Of a DNA stretch of 64,000 nucleotides, positions 53,287-61,482 are shown piece after piece. The DNA lies in assembly GCF_900142445.1 (NCBI RefSeq), contig NZ_FRAV01000001.1:124001-188000 (forward strand), given 5' to 3'. Below the pieces are notes generated by a model, which saw nothing but the letters and a program-made list of their open reading frames with translations, ran no database searches and was not told the DNA's origin. Source of the DNA: Chryseobacterium polytrichastri. Lineage in GTDB: Bacteria; Bacteroidota; Bacteroidia; Flavobacteriales; Weeksellaceae. Position 1 is the first letter of the stretch; every line of letters starts with the position of its first letter. Both the position numbers and the translations under genes were made by a program.

Positions 53287-53895
53287 ATGAAAGAAAATCT
53301 TTTACAAGCTTCGGTAGAACCTCTGATTGATTATTTTAATCAACTTATTCCATTAAATTCGGAAGAGAAGAAGCTTGTGACAGAACTTTTTAAATCTAGA
53401 TTATATCGTAAAAGACAGTATATTCTACAGGAAGGAGATGTTTGCAATCAGTTCAATTTCATTGTTCGAGGATGTTTAAGGATGTATAAGATTGATGAAA
53501 AAGGGAATACCCATATTATTCAGTTTGCTCCTGAAAACTGGTGGATGATTGATATTGGGAGCTTTCATAAAAGAAGTCCTTCAGAATTGAGTATAGACGC
53601 TATAGAAGATACGATGGTATTGCAAATTAGTCATGAAGATCTTATCAAATTATATATTTCAGCTCCAAAGTTTGACCGTATTTTCAGAGTTTTAATAGAA
53701 AACAGTTTTGTTACTCTTCAAAATCGGTTGCTTCAAAATATCAGTTCTACCGCAGAGGAACGATATCTTTCTTTTATGGAAACCTATTCTCATTTATCCA
53801 ATCGCCTTCCACAAACGCAAATCGCTTCTTTTTTAGGTATCACTCCCGAATTCCTGAGCAGATTGAGAAACAGGCTCGTAAAGCCAAAGTCTTAA
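53287..53895 (+). CDS. Crp/Fnr-family transcriptional regulator
   Basis: A 202-residue protein with a beta-roll (QYILQEGDVCNQFNFIVRGCLRMYKIDEKG) and winged helix (PQTQIASFLGITPEFLSRLRNRL). It is clearly related to the Crp of the bacillithiol operon (HIIQFAPE and TAEERY stretches in both). A -7 box TAAATTTG lies at 53262-53269. The next gene is an NAD(P)-binding protein. Confidence 0.88.
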   Translation: MKENLLQASVEPLIDYFNQLIPLNSEEKKLVTELFKSRLYRKRQYILQEGDVCNQFNFIVRGCLRMYKIDEKGNTHIIQFAPENWWMIDIGSFHKRSPSELSIDAIEDTMVLQISHEDLIKLYISAPKFDRIFRVLIENSFVTLQNRLLQNISSTAEERYLSFMETYSHLSNRLPQTQIASFLGITPEFLSRLRNRLVKPKS

Positions 53896-53984
53896 TCTAG
53901 ATCAATACTATTTCTTGATGCAGTTTATTGGAAAGAAGCCTCTTTTCAACAGAAATTTGCAGTATAAATTAAAAAGAAATAGTT

Positions 53985-54629
53985 ATGACAAACAATTCAA
54001 AAGTAGCCGTTATCGGCTTAGGAAACATCGGACAGGCGGTTGCTGGAAATTTCGCAAAATCAAATACAAGTTTTATCGCCGCTGATAGAAATATCGAAAA
54101 AGCAAAAGAACTTGCTGAAAAATGGAATGCAAAACAAAGTGACATTACAACTGCTGTAAAAGATGCAGACACTGTAATTTTAGCCATTCCATTTGAAACA
54201 ATTGGTGGTTTTTTAAAGGAATATTCGACTGATTTAGAAGGGAAAATTATTATTGATCCATCAAATCCTATTGCTCCGGATGAAAATGGAGGTTTCAAAA
54301 AAATTATAGAAGAAAATGAATCTGCAGGAGAAATCAATGCTTCTTATTTACCTAAAGATGCAAAATTGGTTAAAGCTTTCGGAACTTTAGGTGCTGCATC
54401 TTTAGTAGGATCTTCCTATCAAGTTCCTGAAAAAGCGGTTTTGTTTTATGCAAATAATGATGAAACGATTGATGCTGAAATTGAAAAACTAGTTCAGGAG
54501 AATGGTTTTGATGCTTTAAAAATAGGAGGGTTGGATCAATCTATCAGAATTGAGGTTTTTGGTGATCTTCACGAGTTTGGCGCATTAGGAAAAACCGTAA
54601 CAATTGAAGAAGCAAAACAGAAAATTTAG
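53985..54629 (+). CDS. NADP oxidoreductase, coenzyme F420-dependent-type Rossmann protein
   Basis: A 214-residue protein with an N-terminal dinucleotide fold (AVIGLGNIGQAVAGNFAKSN) and DADTVILAIPFETIGG, matching the F420H2:NADP oxidoreductase/NADP-binding family PF03807. Members in bacteria without F420 are of unknown substrate. No catalytic C-terminal domain is present. The following gene starts 1 bp after its stop. Confidence 0.82.
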   Translation: MTNNSKVAVIGLGNIGQAVAGNFAKSNTSFIAADRNIEKAKELAEKWNAKQSDITTAVKDADTVILAIPFETIGGFLKEYSTDLEGKIIIDPSNPIAPDENGGFKKIIEENESAGEINASYLPKDAKLVKAFGTLGAASLVGSSYQVPEKAVLFYANNDETIDAEIEKLVQENGFDALKIGGLDQSIRIEVFGDLHEFGALGKTVTIEEAKQKI

Positions 54630-54630
54630 A

Positions 54631-55329
54631 ATGACGAGAGTTTTAATAATAATGTTTTCTTTGATATCCTTTTTTACTATGTCAGCACAAACCATACAAT
54701 TCGAAAATAAACAATTTGAAATTTCTAATGTAAAATCTTCTGTTGCAGATCTTAAAGGCGAAAAAGTTTTAAAGATTGAAAGAGATTTAAATAAAATACC
54801 TTTCGATGTAAATCATCTCGAAAACACTGTAGATGAACCCACTTTTGTTAAGCTTAGCAATGAAAATATTGAAAATGGAATTATTGAGGTAAAAGTTTTA
54901 AGTCAAATTCAAAATCCGTCACCATTTGAATTTGCTCAAGGTTTTATAGGATTGGCATTTAATATTAATGATAAGAACACAGCTTTCGAGGCTATTTATT
55001 TAAGGCCAAAAGCGGGTAGATCTGAGCTTCAATTTCATAGAAATCACAGCGTACAGTATTATGCATATCCTGATTTTAAATTTGAAAAATTAAGAAAAGA
55101 AGAATTTAAAGGTCAGTATGAAACATATGCCGATGTAGGATTAGACGAATGGATAACTTTTCGTTTAGAATTAAAAAAAGAGAAAATATTTCTTTATATC
55201 AATGATCAAAAATTTCCATCCTTTATTGTAAATGAAAGAAAAGGAAAAATGAAATCAGGAAGCATTGGTTTATGGGTAGATATCGGAACAATAGGATATT
55301 TTAAGGATTTAAAAATAACTAAGTACTAA
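54631..55329 (+). CDS. Secreted concanavalin-like (DUF1080-type) protein
   Basis: A 232-residue protein from ATG 54631, chosen because it begins the signal peptide MTRVLIIMFSLISFFTMSAQ; a start nine codons earlier would overlap the upstream gene. The mature part is a beta-sandwich: FAQGFIGLAFNINDKNTAFEAIYLRPK, FRLELKKEKIFLYINDQ and SGSIGLWVDIGTIGYFKDLKI resemble DUF1080/LamG folds. Probably periplasmic, carbohydrate-related, but without visible catalytic residues. Confidence 0.65.
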   Translation: MTRVLIIMFSLISFFTMSAQTIQFENKQFEISNVKSSVADLKGEKVLKIERDLNKIPFDVNHLENTVDEPTFVKLSNENIENGIIEVKVLSQIQNPSPFEFAQGFIGLAFNINDKNTAFEAIYLRPKAGRSELQFHRNHSVQYYAYPDFKFEKLRKEEFKGQYETYADVGLDEWITFRLELKKEKIFLYINDQKFPSFIVNERKGKMKSGSIGLWVDIGTIGYFKDLKITKY

Positions 55330-55376
55330 AATCATATTGTAAAAACCCTTCAATATTTTAGTTTCTATACTTTATT

Positions 55377-55412
55377 ATATCGAAAGAGTTTTTTAAGCTC
55401 TTTCGATATTTT
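55377..55412. terminator. Bidirectional terminator
   Basis: ATATCGAAAGAG (55377-55388) and CTCTTTCGATAT (55398-55409) form a 12-bp perfect stem between convergent genes. Confidence 0.85.
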
Positions 55413-55765
55413 TATTTAAGACTTTTCTGCAAGTCACTCCAAGCACCACCGTTATAAACTTTTTTAAAGCCTTTTTCCTTCAAAATATGTTCAACTTTTA
55501 CACTTCTGAGTCCGTGTGAACAGACGGTGATATAAGTTTTATTTGAATCCAGCTCTACATATTTTTCCCTGATCTCTCCTAAAGAAATATTCAAAGATCC
55601 ATCGATATGTCCCATTGCATATTCTTTTTCAGTTCTTACGTCTAAAATAACGGCTCCATTTTTAATCAGCTTATCTAAGCCATTCTCCAATGTTTGGTAT
55701 CTGTAAATGCGATAAACAACATATACGGTAAGAACAATTCCGCAAAAAATTAATATGTTTTTCAT
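55412..55765 (-). CDS. Membrane-anchored rhodanese-like protein
   Basis: A 117-residue protein with an N-terminal TM anchor (ILIFCGIVLTVYVVYRIY, residues 4-21) and a rhodanese domain: VILDVRTEKEYAMGHIDGSLNISL and the catalytic loop VCSHGLRSVK (Cys-x4-Arg type). Probably carries a persulfide on the periplasmic or cytoplasmic membrane face. Its start overlaps the DUF3817 gene by 4 bp. Confidence 0.85.
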   Translation of the reverse strand: MKNILIFCGIVLTVYVVYRIYRYQTLENGLDKLIKNGAVILDVRTEKEYAMGHIDGSLNISLGEIREKYVELDSNKTYITVCSHGLRSVKVEHILKEKGFKKVYNGGAWSDLQKSLK

Positions 55766-56064
55766 AGTTTGCTTAATATTTTATAATCAATATAAAAGGT
55801 TCCAAACGGAATAAAACACGCCAAAAGTACTTTCCATGTTGTTTCTTTAAACTTCCAATGTTGCTCTACACCAACACTCAGTGTATTAAAAAGAAAAAGT
55901 AGGAATAGAGTGCCGTGGATGGGGCCCATCATTTTTACTAAAGCAGGATTTTCCATTCCGTACTTTAACGGAACTGCGATGAATACTAAGGTTAATAAAG
56001 AGATTCCTTCCAAAATAGCAAGAATCCTCAATCTTCCAATCTTTGTTTTAAATAAATTTATCAT
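55762..56064 (-). CDS. DUF3817 membrane protein
   Basis: A 100-residue protein with three or four TM helices. The family signature LRILAILEGISLLTLVFIAVPLKYGMENPALVKMMGPIHGTLFLLFL is clear. Role unknown; family members occur beside transporters. It lies 2 bp after the upstream membrane gene and overlaps the rhodanese gene. Confidence 0.8.
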   Translation of the reverse strand: MINLFKTKIGRLRILAILEGISLLTLVFIAVPLKYGMENPALVKMMGPIHGTLFLLFLFNTLSVGVEQHWKFKETTWKVLLACFIPFGTFYIDYKILSKL

Positions 56065-56066
56065 AA

Positions 56067-56525
56067 TTATCTGAAATAAGGTCTGTTAGCAAGAGGGGAG
56101 AATGGCCACGGAATGGCAATGAAAATAATGATCAAAGCAACTGTATACCAGATCATCATCGTTTTGAATTTTTCTTTATCCGTTGTTTTTCTTTTTGTTA
56201 ATGCAGATCCGATCGTGATTAAGACGATAGAAAACAGCATCAGAAAAATGTGAATTAATCCGAAAAATAAGAGATCAAAAGATTCTTTTGCAGTACTGAA
56301 GTTGTTCCAAAAGTATTTTACGATTGGGCTTTGAGAATATAAAGTAATACCCAAGATCAATTGTATATGAGCGATTGTAGCTGTCCAATGTCTTATTGAA
56401 TCATCTGTTTTTGAAAAATTTTTGTTAGAAAAATACCCTTTGTAAGCAATAAATAGGGAATAAATAAGGCTTAATAAAACCAGCCAACGAAATGTAGAAT
56501 GCAAAAAAGTAAGCGTTTGGTACAT
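56067..56525 (-). CDS. Hypothetical four-helix membrane protein
   Basis: A 152-residue protein from ATG 56525 (MYQTLTFLHSTFRWLV). An eight-codon extension would need a TTG start and lie inside the promoter box, so it is rejected. Four TM helices carry several His in and near them (FLHSTFRW, IRHWTATIAHIQLILG, LIHIFLML), a pattern compatible with haem or quinone contact, not proven. First gene of the operon under the palindromic operator; two genes follow. Confidence 0.65.
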   Translation of the reverse strand: MYQTLTFLHSTFRWLVLLSLIYSLFIAYKGYFSNKNFSKTDDSIRHWTATIAHIQLILGITLYSQSPIVKYFWNNFSTAKESFDLLFFGLIHIFLMLFSIVLITIGSALTKRKTTDKEKFKTMMIWYTVALIIIFIAIPWPFSPLANRPYFR

Positions 56526-56546
56526 CTTTTCATTTTTTAGATGTAG

Positions 56547-56584
56547 CAAAGGTAAAATAAAAACATACTAATTAGTATGTTTTT
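56547..56584 (-). promoter_or_regulatory. TetR operator and promoter of the rhodanese operon
   Basis: A perfect 26-bp palindrome (56559-56584; core ACATACTAATTAGTATGT) lies just upstream of a minus-strand -7 box TACCTTTG (56547-56554), covering the -33 region. The adjacent tetR gene ends 10 bp beyond it, so TetR almost certainly binds here. Confidence 0.65.
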
Positions 56585-56594
56585 TAATAAAAAA

Positions 56595-57185
56595 TTATCT
56601 TAAGGAATTAAAATAAGATGTAAGTTGCTTTAAATAAACAAGATATATTGATTTTGAATTTACTAATTTTCCTAAATTTCTAATTCCCCAATATCCGGAC
56701 ATTACAAAAATGGCAACTCCTTTTGCATTAACATCGGGTTGTACTTTTCCGTTTTCCTTTCCTTTTTCTATAGCTTCGATCATTGCGTTTTCCCATTCTG
56801 TCGAAAGCTTGTTCAGTGCTTTGGTAAATTCAATATTCCAAGGCGCCATTTCCTGTGTAAAATTGGAAGTAGGGCAGCCATATTCAACTTTTAAAAATTC
56901 ATTTTCCATCAGAATATTTTCCATTAGATTATAAATCGTGTCTAACGGATTTTCCGAATCCTGAAAAGGATCAATAAAAGTATCCTGAAAGGAAGATCTC
57001 ATCAGTTCATTGATGATTGCCAAACCCATCTCATCTTTAGTTTTAAAATGATAATAGAAAGCCCCTTTTGTAACCTGAGTGGTCGCAATAATTTCATCTA
57101 CGCTGGTGGTCTGATAGCCTTTTTCATAGATCAATTCAAATGCTTTTCGTAAAATATTTAAACGGGTTGCTTCCGATTTTTTCAT
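56595..57185 (-). CDS. TetR/AcrR-family regulator
   Basis: A 196-residue protein. The N-terminal TetR HTH is ATRLNILRKAFELIYEKGYQTTSVDEIIATTQVTKGAFYYHFKTKDEMGLAII. The C-terminal ligand domain is helical. The same-strand genes downstream and the palindrome between suggest it represses the 56525-55412 operon, and may read through to it. Confidence 0.9.
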   Translation of the reverse strand: MKKSEATRLNILRKAFELIYEKGYQTTSVDEIIATTQVTKGAFYYHFKTKDEMGLAIINELMRSSFQDTFIDPFQDSENPLDTIYNLMENILMENEFLKVEYGCPTSNFTQEMAPWNIEFTKALNKLSTEWENAMIEAIEKGKENGKVQPDVNAKGVAIFVMSGYWGIRNLGKLVNSKSIYLVYLKQLTSYFNSLR

Positions 57186-57250
57186 AAGATACTGAATGGT
57201 ATTTTATACAAAGGAACAACTTTTTTTGGTGAAGTAGCTTAATTCTTTTT

Positions 57251-57509
57251 TTGGAAAATCGCAAAGGCGCAAAGATTTAGAATCTTTATTCTACTTTATA
57301 ATCAAAGATTTTCATTACGTTTTCTGCTTGTCATTGCGAAACCGTAGGTGAAACAATCTTTTTATTCTTTCATATACATTGAGACTGCTTTGTCACTTCG
57401 TTCCTCGTAATGACCCAAAGTTTGTCCAATCAATTTTATCGCAGATAAAATCTTTGCGCCTTACCCACAGTATTTTTTTATAAAACTTTGCTCTTTGCGA
57501 TTTACCAAC
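57251..57509. repeat. Dispersed MITE-like repeat, copy 3
   Basis: Left end TTGGAAAATCGCAAAGGCGC (57251-57270) and right end CTTTGCTCTTTGCGATTTAC-CAAC are inverted relatives of each other and of the ends of copies 1 and 2. About 259 bp, longer than copies 1 and 2 because another element lies inside. Confidence 0.7.
57330..57414. repeat. Nested palindromic element inside repeat copy 3
   Basis: GTCATTGCGAA (57330-57340) and TTCGTTCCTCGTAATGAC (57397-57414; its reverse complement begins GTCATTACGAGGAAC) are imperfect inverted ends about 85 bp apart. The GTCATTGCGA type end is common in dispersed repeats of Bacteroidota. Confidence 0.5.
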
Positions 57510-57634
57510 TTTGCAAAGTAAAAATCCAAATCTCATCTATTATTTTAATGATAATTAACTACTATTTATCTAATTTTTATAATACAATAAATCCTCGGAA
57601 ATTTGTAGTGTTAAAATCATTAAAAATAAATACA

Positions 57635-58861
57635 ATGAATTATCAAAATGAGATCAATATTAATCCTGATCATCCCATCATAAAAAAGAAAAAATTGCCC
57701 GCAGCACTTTGGGCATTAACAATAAGCGCTTTTGGAATCGGAACAACGGAGTTTGTTATTGTAGGGCTTCTTCCAACCGTTGCCAGTGATCTGAATATTT
57801 CCATTCCATCAGCCGGACTGCTCGTAAGTTTATATGCCATTGGAGTTGCCATTGGCGCTCCTATATTAACGGCTTTAACAGGAAAAGTACCTCGAAAAGC
57901 CTTATTGATTGCCATTATGATGTTGTTTGTTATTGGAAACGGATTAGCTTCAATTGCTCCTGGGTTTATTACTTTGGTATTGGCGAGAATTTTAACAGGT
58001 TTTGCACACGGGGTTTATTTCTCCATTGGATCTACGATTGCTGCTTCTTTGGTTGCTGAGGAAAAAAGGGCCACCGCAATCTCCATTATGTTTGCAGGAT
58101 TAACATTGGCAATTGTAACCGGTGTTCCGCTGGGAACTTTCATCGGACAACATTTTGGATGGAGAGCAACTTTTATCGGAGTAGCCATTTTAGGAATAAT
58201 CGGATTAATAGCAAGTATATTTTTGGTTCCTAAAAATTTACAGAAAGGAAAAACGGCTTCTTTAAAACAACAGCTAAAAGTACTCACCAACAGACGTTTG
58301 ATCTTTGCCTTCTTAATGACTGCAATGGGATATGGCGGAACTTTTGTGGTGTTTACGTATTTATCGCCTATTTTACAGGAGATTACAGGATTTAAAGAAT
58401 CAGTAGTAACGATTATTTTGTTGATTTACGGAATTGCGATCGCTTTAGGGAATTTAATCGGTGGAAAAGTAGCCAATAAGAATCCATTAAAAGTATTGCT
58501 TTGGATGTTTGCCGCACAAGGCTTGGTTCTATTGGCGTTTTATTTTACAGTAAACAGTCCGGTTTTGAGTATTATTACGCTTTTCTTTTTGGGAGCATTA
58601 TCATTTGCTACGGTTCCGGGATTACAACTTTTGGTGGTTCAGATTGCTGAAAAAGAATTGCCGGGTACAGAAGATGTAGCTTCAGGAATCAATATTGCCG
58701 CTTTTAATATTGGAATTGCGATTGGCTCATATTCAGGAGGCTTGATTGTAACTTCAGCATTAGGAATAGAAAGTACCCCTTGGATCGGAGCTTTGTTTCT
58801 TTTGGTAACTGTTTTAATCACTATGTATAGTATTCGTATTTCTAAAAATAGATTGAAGTAA
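57635..58861 (+). CDS. MFS transporter, AraJ-like exporter
   Basis: A 408-residue protein from ATG 57635 (MNYQNEININP); 49 upstream in-frame codons are AT-rich non-family sequence. Twelve TM helices of the DHA1/AraJ type: ALTISAFGIGTTEFVIVGLLP, GALTGKVPRKALL-type loop, GFAHGVYFSIGSTIAASLVA, LGTFIGQHFGWRATF. Probably exports drugs or sugars. Single gene with terminator; divergent from tetR, so possibly also a TetR target, but no palindrome is near. Confidence 0.88.
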   Translation: MNYQNEININPDHPIIKKKKLPAALWALTISAFGIGTTEFVIVGLLPTVASDLNISIPSAGLLVSLYAIGVAIGAPILTALTGKVPRKALLIAIMMLFVIGNGLASIAPGFITLVLARILTGFAHGVYFSIGSTIAASLVAEEKRATAISIMFAGLTLAIVTGVPLGTFIGQHFGWRATFIGVAILGIIGLIASIFLVPKNLQKGKTASLKQQLKVLTNRRLIFAFLMTAMGYGGTFVVFTYLSPILQEITGFKESVVTIILLIYGIAIALGNLIGGKVANKNPLKVLLWMFAAQGLVLLAFYFTVNSPVLSIITLFFLGALSFATVPGLQLLVVQIAEKELPGTEDVASGINIAAFNIGIAIGSYSGGLIVTSALGIESTPWIGALFLLVTVLITMYSIRISKNRLK

Positions 58862-58881
58862 ATATTTCAACCAAATTATAG

Positions 58882-58914
58882 AAGGCTATTCAAATATATG
58901 AATGGCCTTTTTGT
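58882..58914 (+). terminator. Terminator after MFS gene
   Basis: AAGGCTATTCA (58882-58892) and TGAATGGCCTT (58899-58909) pair over 11 bp with one G-U, followed by TTT. Confidence 0.8.
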
Positions 58915-58995
58915 GTTTTAAAAGTCAATACATCCATTATGGTATTACGGAAAGCAGTACAATACCTACTTAAAGAATTTAAAAATTGTAGAGAA

Positions 58996-59433
58996 TTAAT
59001 TAAAACCAAAAAACTCACTTTTAAATTCAATGATTTTAGTTTCTAAAGGATAAATAAAGAATTCATTGTCACCAATTATTCTGGCGTCCAAAAGATGGCC
59101 AACTAAGTTTGTATGGTTTTCTCGTTCTAAAGTAGTTTCAAGATGGAATATCGGGATGCCATCAATTTCGGAAAGAGTACCAAAGATCTCTGATAAACGT
59201 ATTTTGGCGTCAAATTTTATATGAAATTTTCTTTTCGTTGAAGGATTAAAAAAGCCTAAAATAGCTTCCGTTACATTTCCTATTCCTTTTATTTTTCCGT
59301 GTTTAATTTTTTGGTGAACAACAAAATCGGTTAAGCCCTCCATTATGTTTGAAAAATCTTTTAAGCATACGATATACGTGTTTTCTATTTTCCTTGCGGT
59401 CCATAAATTACCTTCAATGAATTTTGAATCCAT
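58996..59433 (-). CDS. PPC/DUF296-domain protein
   Basis: A 145-residue protein from ATG 59433; a start at 59496 would add 21 basic residues and cannot be excluded. GNVTEAILGFFNPSTKRKFHIKF and IFHLETTLERENHTNLVGHLLDARIIG match the PPC (plant and prokaryote conserved) domain, a trimer-forming fold found alone in bacteria and in AT-hook plant proteins. DNA binding is not shown for bacterial members. Confidence 0.75.
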   Translation of the reverse strand: MDSKFIEGNLWTARKIENTYIVCLKDFSNIMEGLTDFVVHQKIKHGKIKGIGNVTEAILGFFNPSTKRKFHIKFDAKIRLSEIFGTLSEIDGIPIFHLETTLERENHTNLVGHLLDARIIGDNEFFIYPLETKIIEFKSEFFGFN

Positions 59434-59496
59434 ACAATTAAATGGTTTGATAGTTTTTATGTTTTTTTTCAATATTCTCAATCTTTCTTTTTTCAT

Positions 59497-60106
59497 CTAT
59501 AGAATCAAATACAATTGAGCTCACTATCAAAAAATAAAGAAATAATAATTTTCATCAATTTATATAAAAAGTAATACCATATAGATACCACAAATATTCA
59601 TTTTCGCTTTTTACCGAGTAAAAAATGAAAACATTGATTAAGGTCATAAAAATGAAATGCTTCAACCTTATATATTTGAATATTCACAATTAAAATAAAA
59701 TCGTTTTCATAAAACTTGATGAAAAAAGAGTTAAAATAGACCTTCTAAGTAATTACGTGGTATGTATGTGGTATTTTAATTTAAGAAAATTTTAATCATT
59801 TTTTCTTTCTTTGCCTACTACAAAATAGTACCGAAGTTATATTCTTAGAATAATTTTAATCACAAATGCAAAAATACAGAAAATCGCATCAATAAAAAGA
59901 AAAACAACTTTATTTTATAAATAGATCAGGATTTTAAAAGAAACATTATTAATAACACTTCATTATATAATTTATTATTTACAACTACTTTTAGTAATAA
60001 AGTGAATATTAAAAATACTATAAGAAGTAAAGACCCAAATTCTGGAGCTGACCATTAAAATAAAAGTAGCAGCAACAGAAAGTACCGTAGAGATGAAAAA
60101 ATTATT
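59497..60106. other. AT-rich gap without a convincing gene
   Basis: About 610 bp. No frame above 25 codons with gene-like composition, no strong hairpin and no recognised RNA were found. A 22-codon frame near 59623 has no support. It probably holds promoters of both flanking genes. Confidence 0.55.
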
Positions 60107-60448
60107 ATGAAAAACAAAAAAATTGAATTGAATTTAGACGATTTAAACCAAAAATTTTTAGCTCAAGATGAAATTATTGCACTTGCTAAGGAAAACTCAC
60201 CCCGTTTACTGAATAAATTCAGATTGGCTTATCCTGATTTCTTCGACAAAATATCTTTGATACAGTCCAATCTTAAAAATTCAGAACTTATTTTTTGTAT
60301 TTATTTAAAACTAAACCTTACAACCAAAGAAATTGCGACCTATACGTATGTAACACCAAAGGCAATTCAGAACAGAAAAAACAGAATAAGGAAGAAGCTA
60401 AACATCCCGTCAACTCTTGATATTTATAAATGGTTTAATGATATTTAA
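60107..60448 (+). CDS. Orphan LuxR-type helix-turn-helix protein
   Basis: A 113-residue protein. The C-terminal half SELIFCIYLKLNLTTKEIATYTYVTPKAIQNRKNRIRKKLNI is a LuxR/GerE-like HTH of the form found at the end of large TPR sensor proteins in Flavobacteriia. The N-terminal 55 residues are helical without a receiver or sensor domain. Either a stand-alone regulator or a remnant of a longer protein; the open frame and ATG argue for the first. Confidence 0.65.
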   Translation: MKNKKIELNLDDLNQKFLAQDEIIALAKENSPRLLNKFRLAYPDFFDKISLIQSNLKNSELIFCIYLKLNLTTKEIATYTYVTPKAIQNRKNRIRKKLNIPSTLDIYKWFNDI

Positions 60449-60459
60449 ACCATTTTTTA

Positions 60460-61191
60460 TTAAAATTCAATAATAGCTTTATCTAAATCATGGTAAAGTA
60501 AAACTTTCCAATGGTTTTCTATGGCTTCTTTTTCCCATTTCTGTCTCAATTCCATTGCTTTTCTTCCGTCAAAATCACTTTTGTAAGCAACATGGTATTT
60601 AAGATAAGATTCCTGTGGAAGATCATCGGCTCCATAAAAAACGGTTTCATTGTTTTCTTTGATCCAAAAGACCTGCATAAATGGGGTATGGCCACCAACA
60701 ACTTCAAAAGAAATTTCATCTGTTATTTGCCCTTGATCCTCGTTCATCCAAATAATGTTAGGGAGTTGAATCAGTTTTTCAAGTATGTCAAAATCAAAAG
60801 AAGGATTGCCTTTATTTTCCATTGCAAAATCAAGCTCGCGCTTTTGAATGTAAATCTCTGCATTAGGATAGCTAGCCTCATAACCACTTTCCGTATTTTT
60901 TATAATACCGTCAATATGATCTTTATGAAGATGCGAAAGCAAAACTTTAGTAATTTGATCTGGTGTAATGTTTTCTCGTTCAAAGATTTCAGAAATAACG
61001 GTTTTACCCGCTTCATTTTTCCACCCAATACCTGTGTCTAAAAGAATACGATCATTTTCGGTAATAATCAAAAAAGGTTGAATAGACATTTTTATTCCTT
61101 TAACAGCCTCTCTATTTTCTTCTGTTAAAAGAGTAAAGTCTTTGGTTTTGCTTGCCGAAAAATTGCCTTCTTTTAATGGTACGATCTTCAT
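60460..61191 (-). CDS. Metallo-beta-lactamase-fold hydrolase
   Basis: A 243-residue protein from ATG 61191 (MKIVPLKEGNFSASK); an in-frame ATG 18 codons upstream gives a non-family extension. Zinc ligands: VLLSHLHKDHIDG (HxHxDH), GGHTPF, YGADDL and YHDLDKA. Closest in outline to the lactonase/AHL-acylase-like MBL group; substrate unknown. Confidence 0.85.
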   Translation of the reverse strand: MKIVPLKEGNFSASKTKDFTLLTEENREAVKGIKMSIQPFLIITENDRILLDTGIGWKNEAGKTVISEIFERENITPDQITKVLLSHLHKDHIDGIIKNTESGYEASYPNAEIYIQKRELDFAMENKGNPSFDFDILEKLIQLPNIIWMNEDQGQITDEISFEVVGGHTPFMQVFWIKENNETVFYGADDLPQESYLKYHVAYKSDFDGRKAMELRQKWEKEAIENHWKVLLYHDLDKAIIEF

Positions 61192-61302
61192 GTTGCAAAT
61201 TTCCTGATAATTAATCAATCTTGAAAACGTTTTTTTTCGATACAAATCATCGGCAAAACCGATTATTTAAGCAGTAGAATTTTCTTTACTATTGTTCATT
61301 AA

Positions 61303-61387
61303 AAAGGCTTCGACTCCGCTCTGCCTGACACCGCTAATACTATTCCCAATATTATCTACTGTCAGGCGGAGCAAGGTCGAAGCCTTT
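61303..61387. repeat. Long-armed palindromic element
   Basis: Two 28-bp arms, AAAGGCTTCGACTCCGCTCT... (61303-61330) and its near-complement ending GGTCGAAGCCTTT (61360-61387), flank a 29-bp centre. GC-rich compared with its surroundings. The GGCTTCGACTCCGCTC type arm is familiar as a dispersed repeat in this bacterial group; may also end transcription. Confidence 0.7.
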
Positions 61388-61482
61388 ATTATAAACTACA
61401 TCCATATTGATACGGAAAGATAATGATTTCTTGTATTACTATTATCCGTAAAAAAAGATAGAGTCTTGAAATATTTTGTAAT

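Larger units (their letters stand above)
57186..57634. other. Gap with repeat copy 3 and nested element
   Basis: 449 bp between divergent genes. Repeat copy 3 takes 57251-57509, with another element inside it. The remainder is AT-rich leader of the MFS gene. Confidence 0.6.

Noticed and set aside
57488..57634. 49-codon extension of the MFS protein
   Set aside because: It begins inside repeat copy 3 and is not transporter-like.
59623..59700. 22-codon frame in the 59497-60106 gap
   Set aside because: Too short, no ribosome-binding or homology support.
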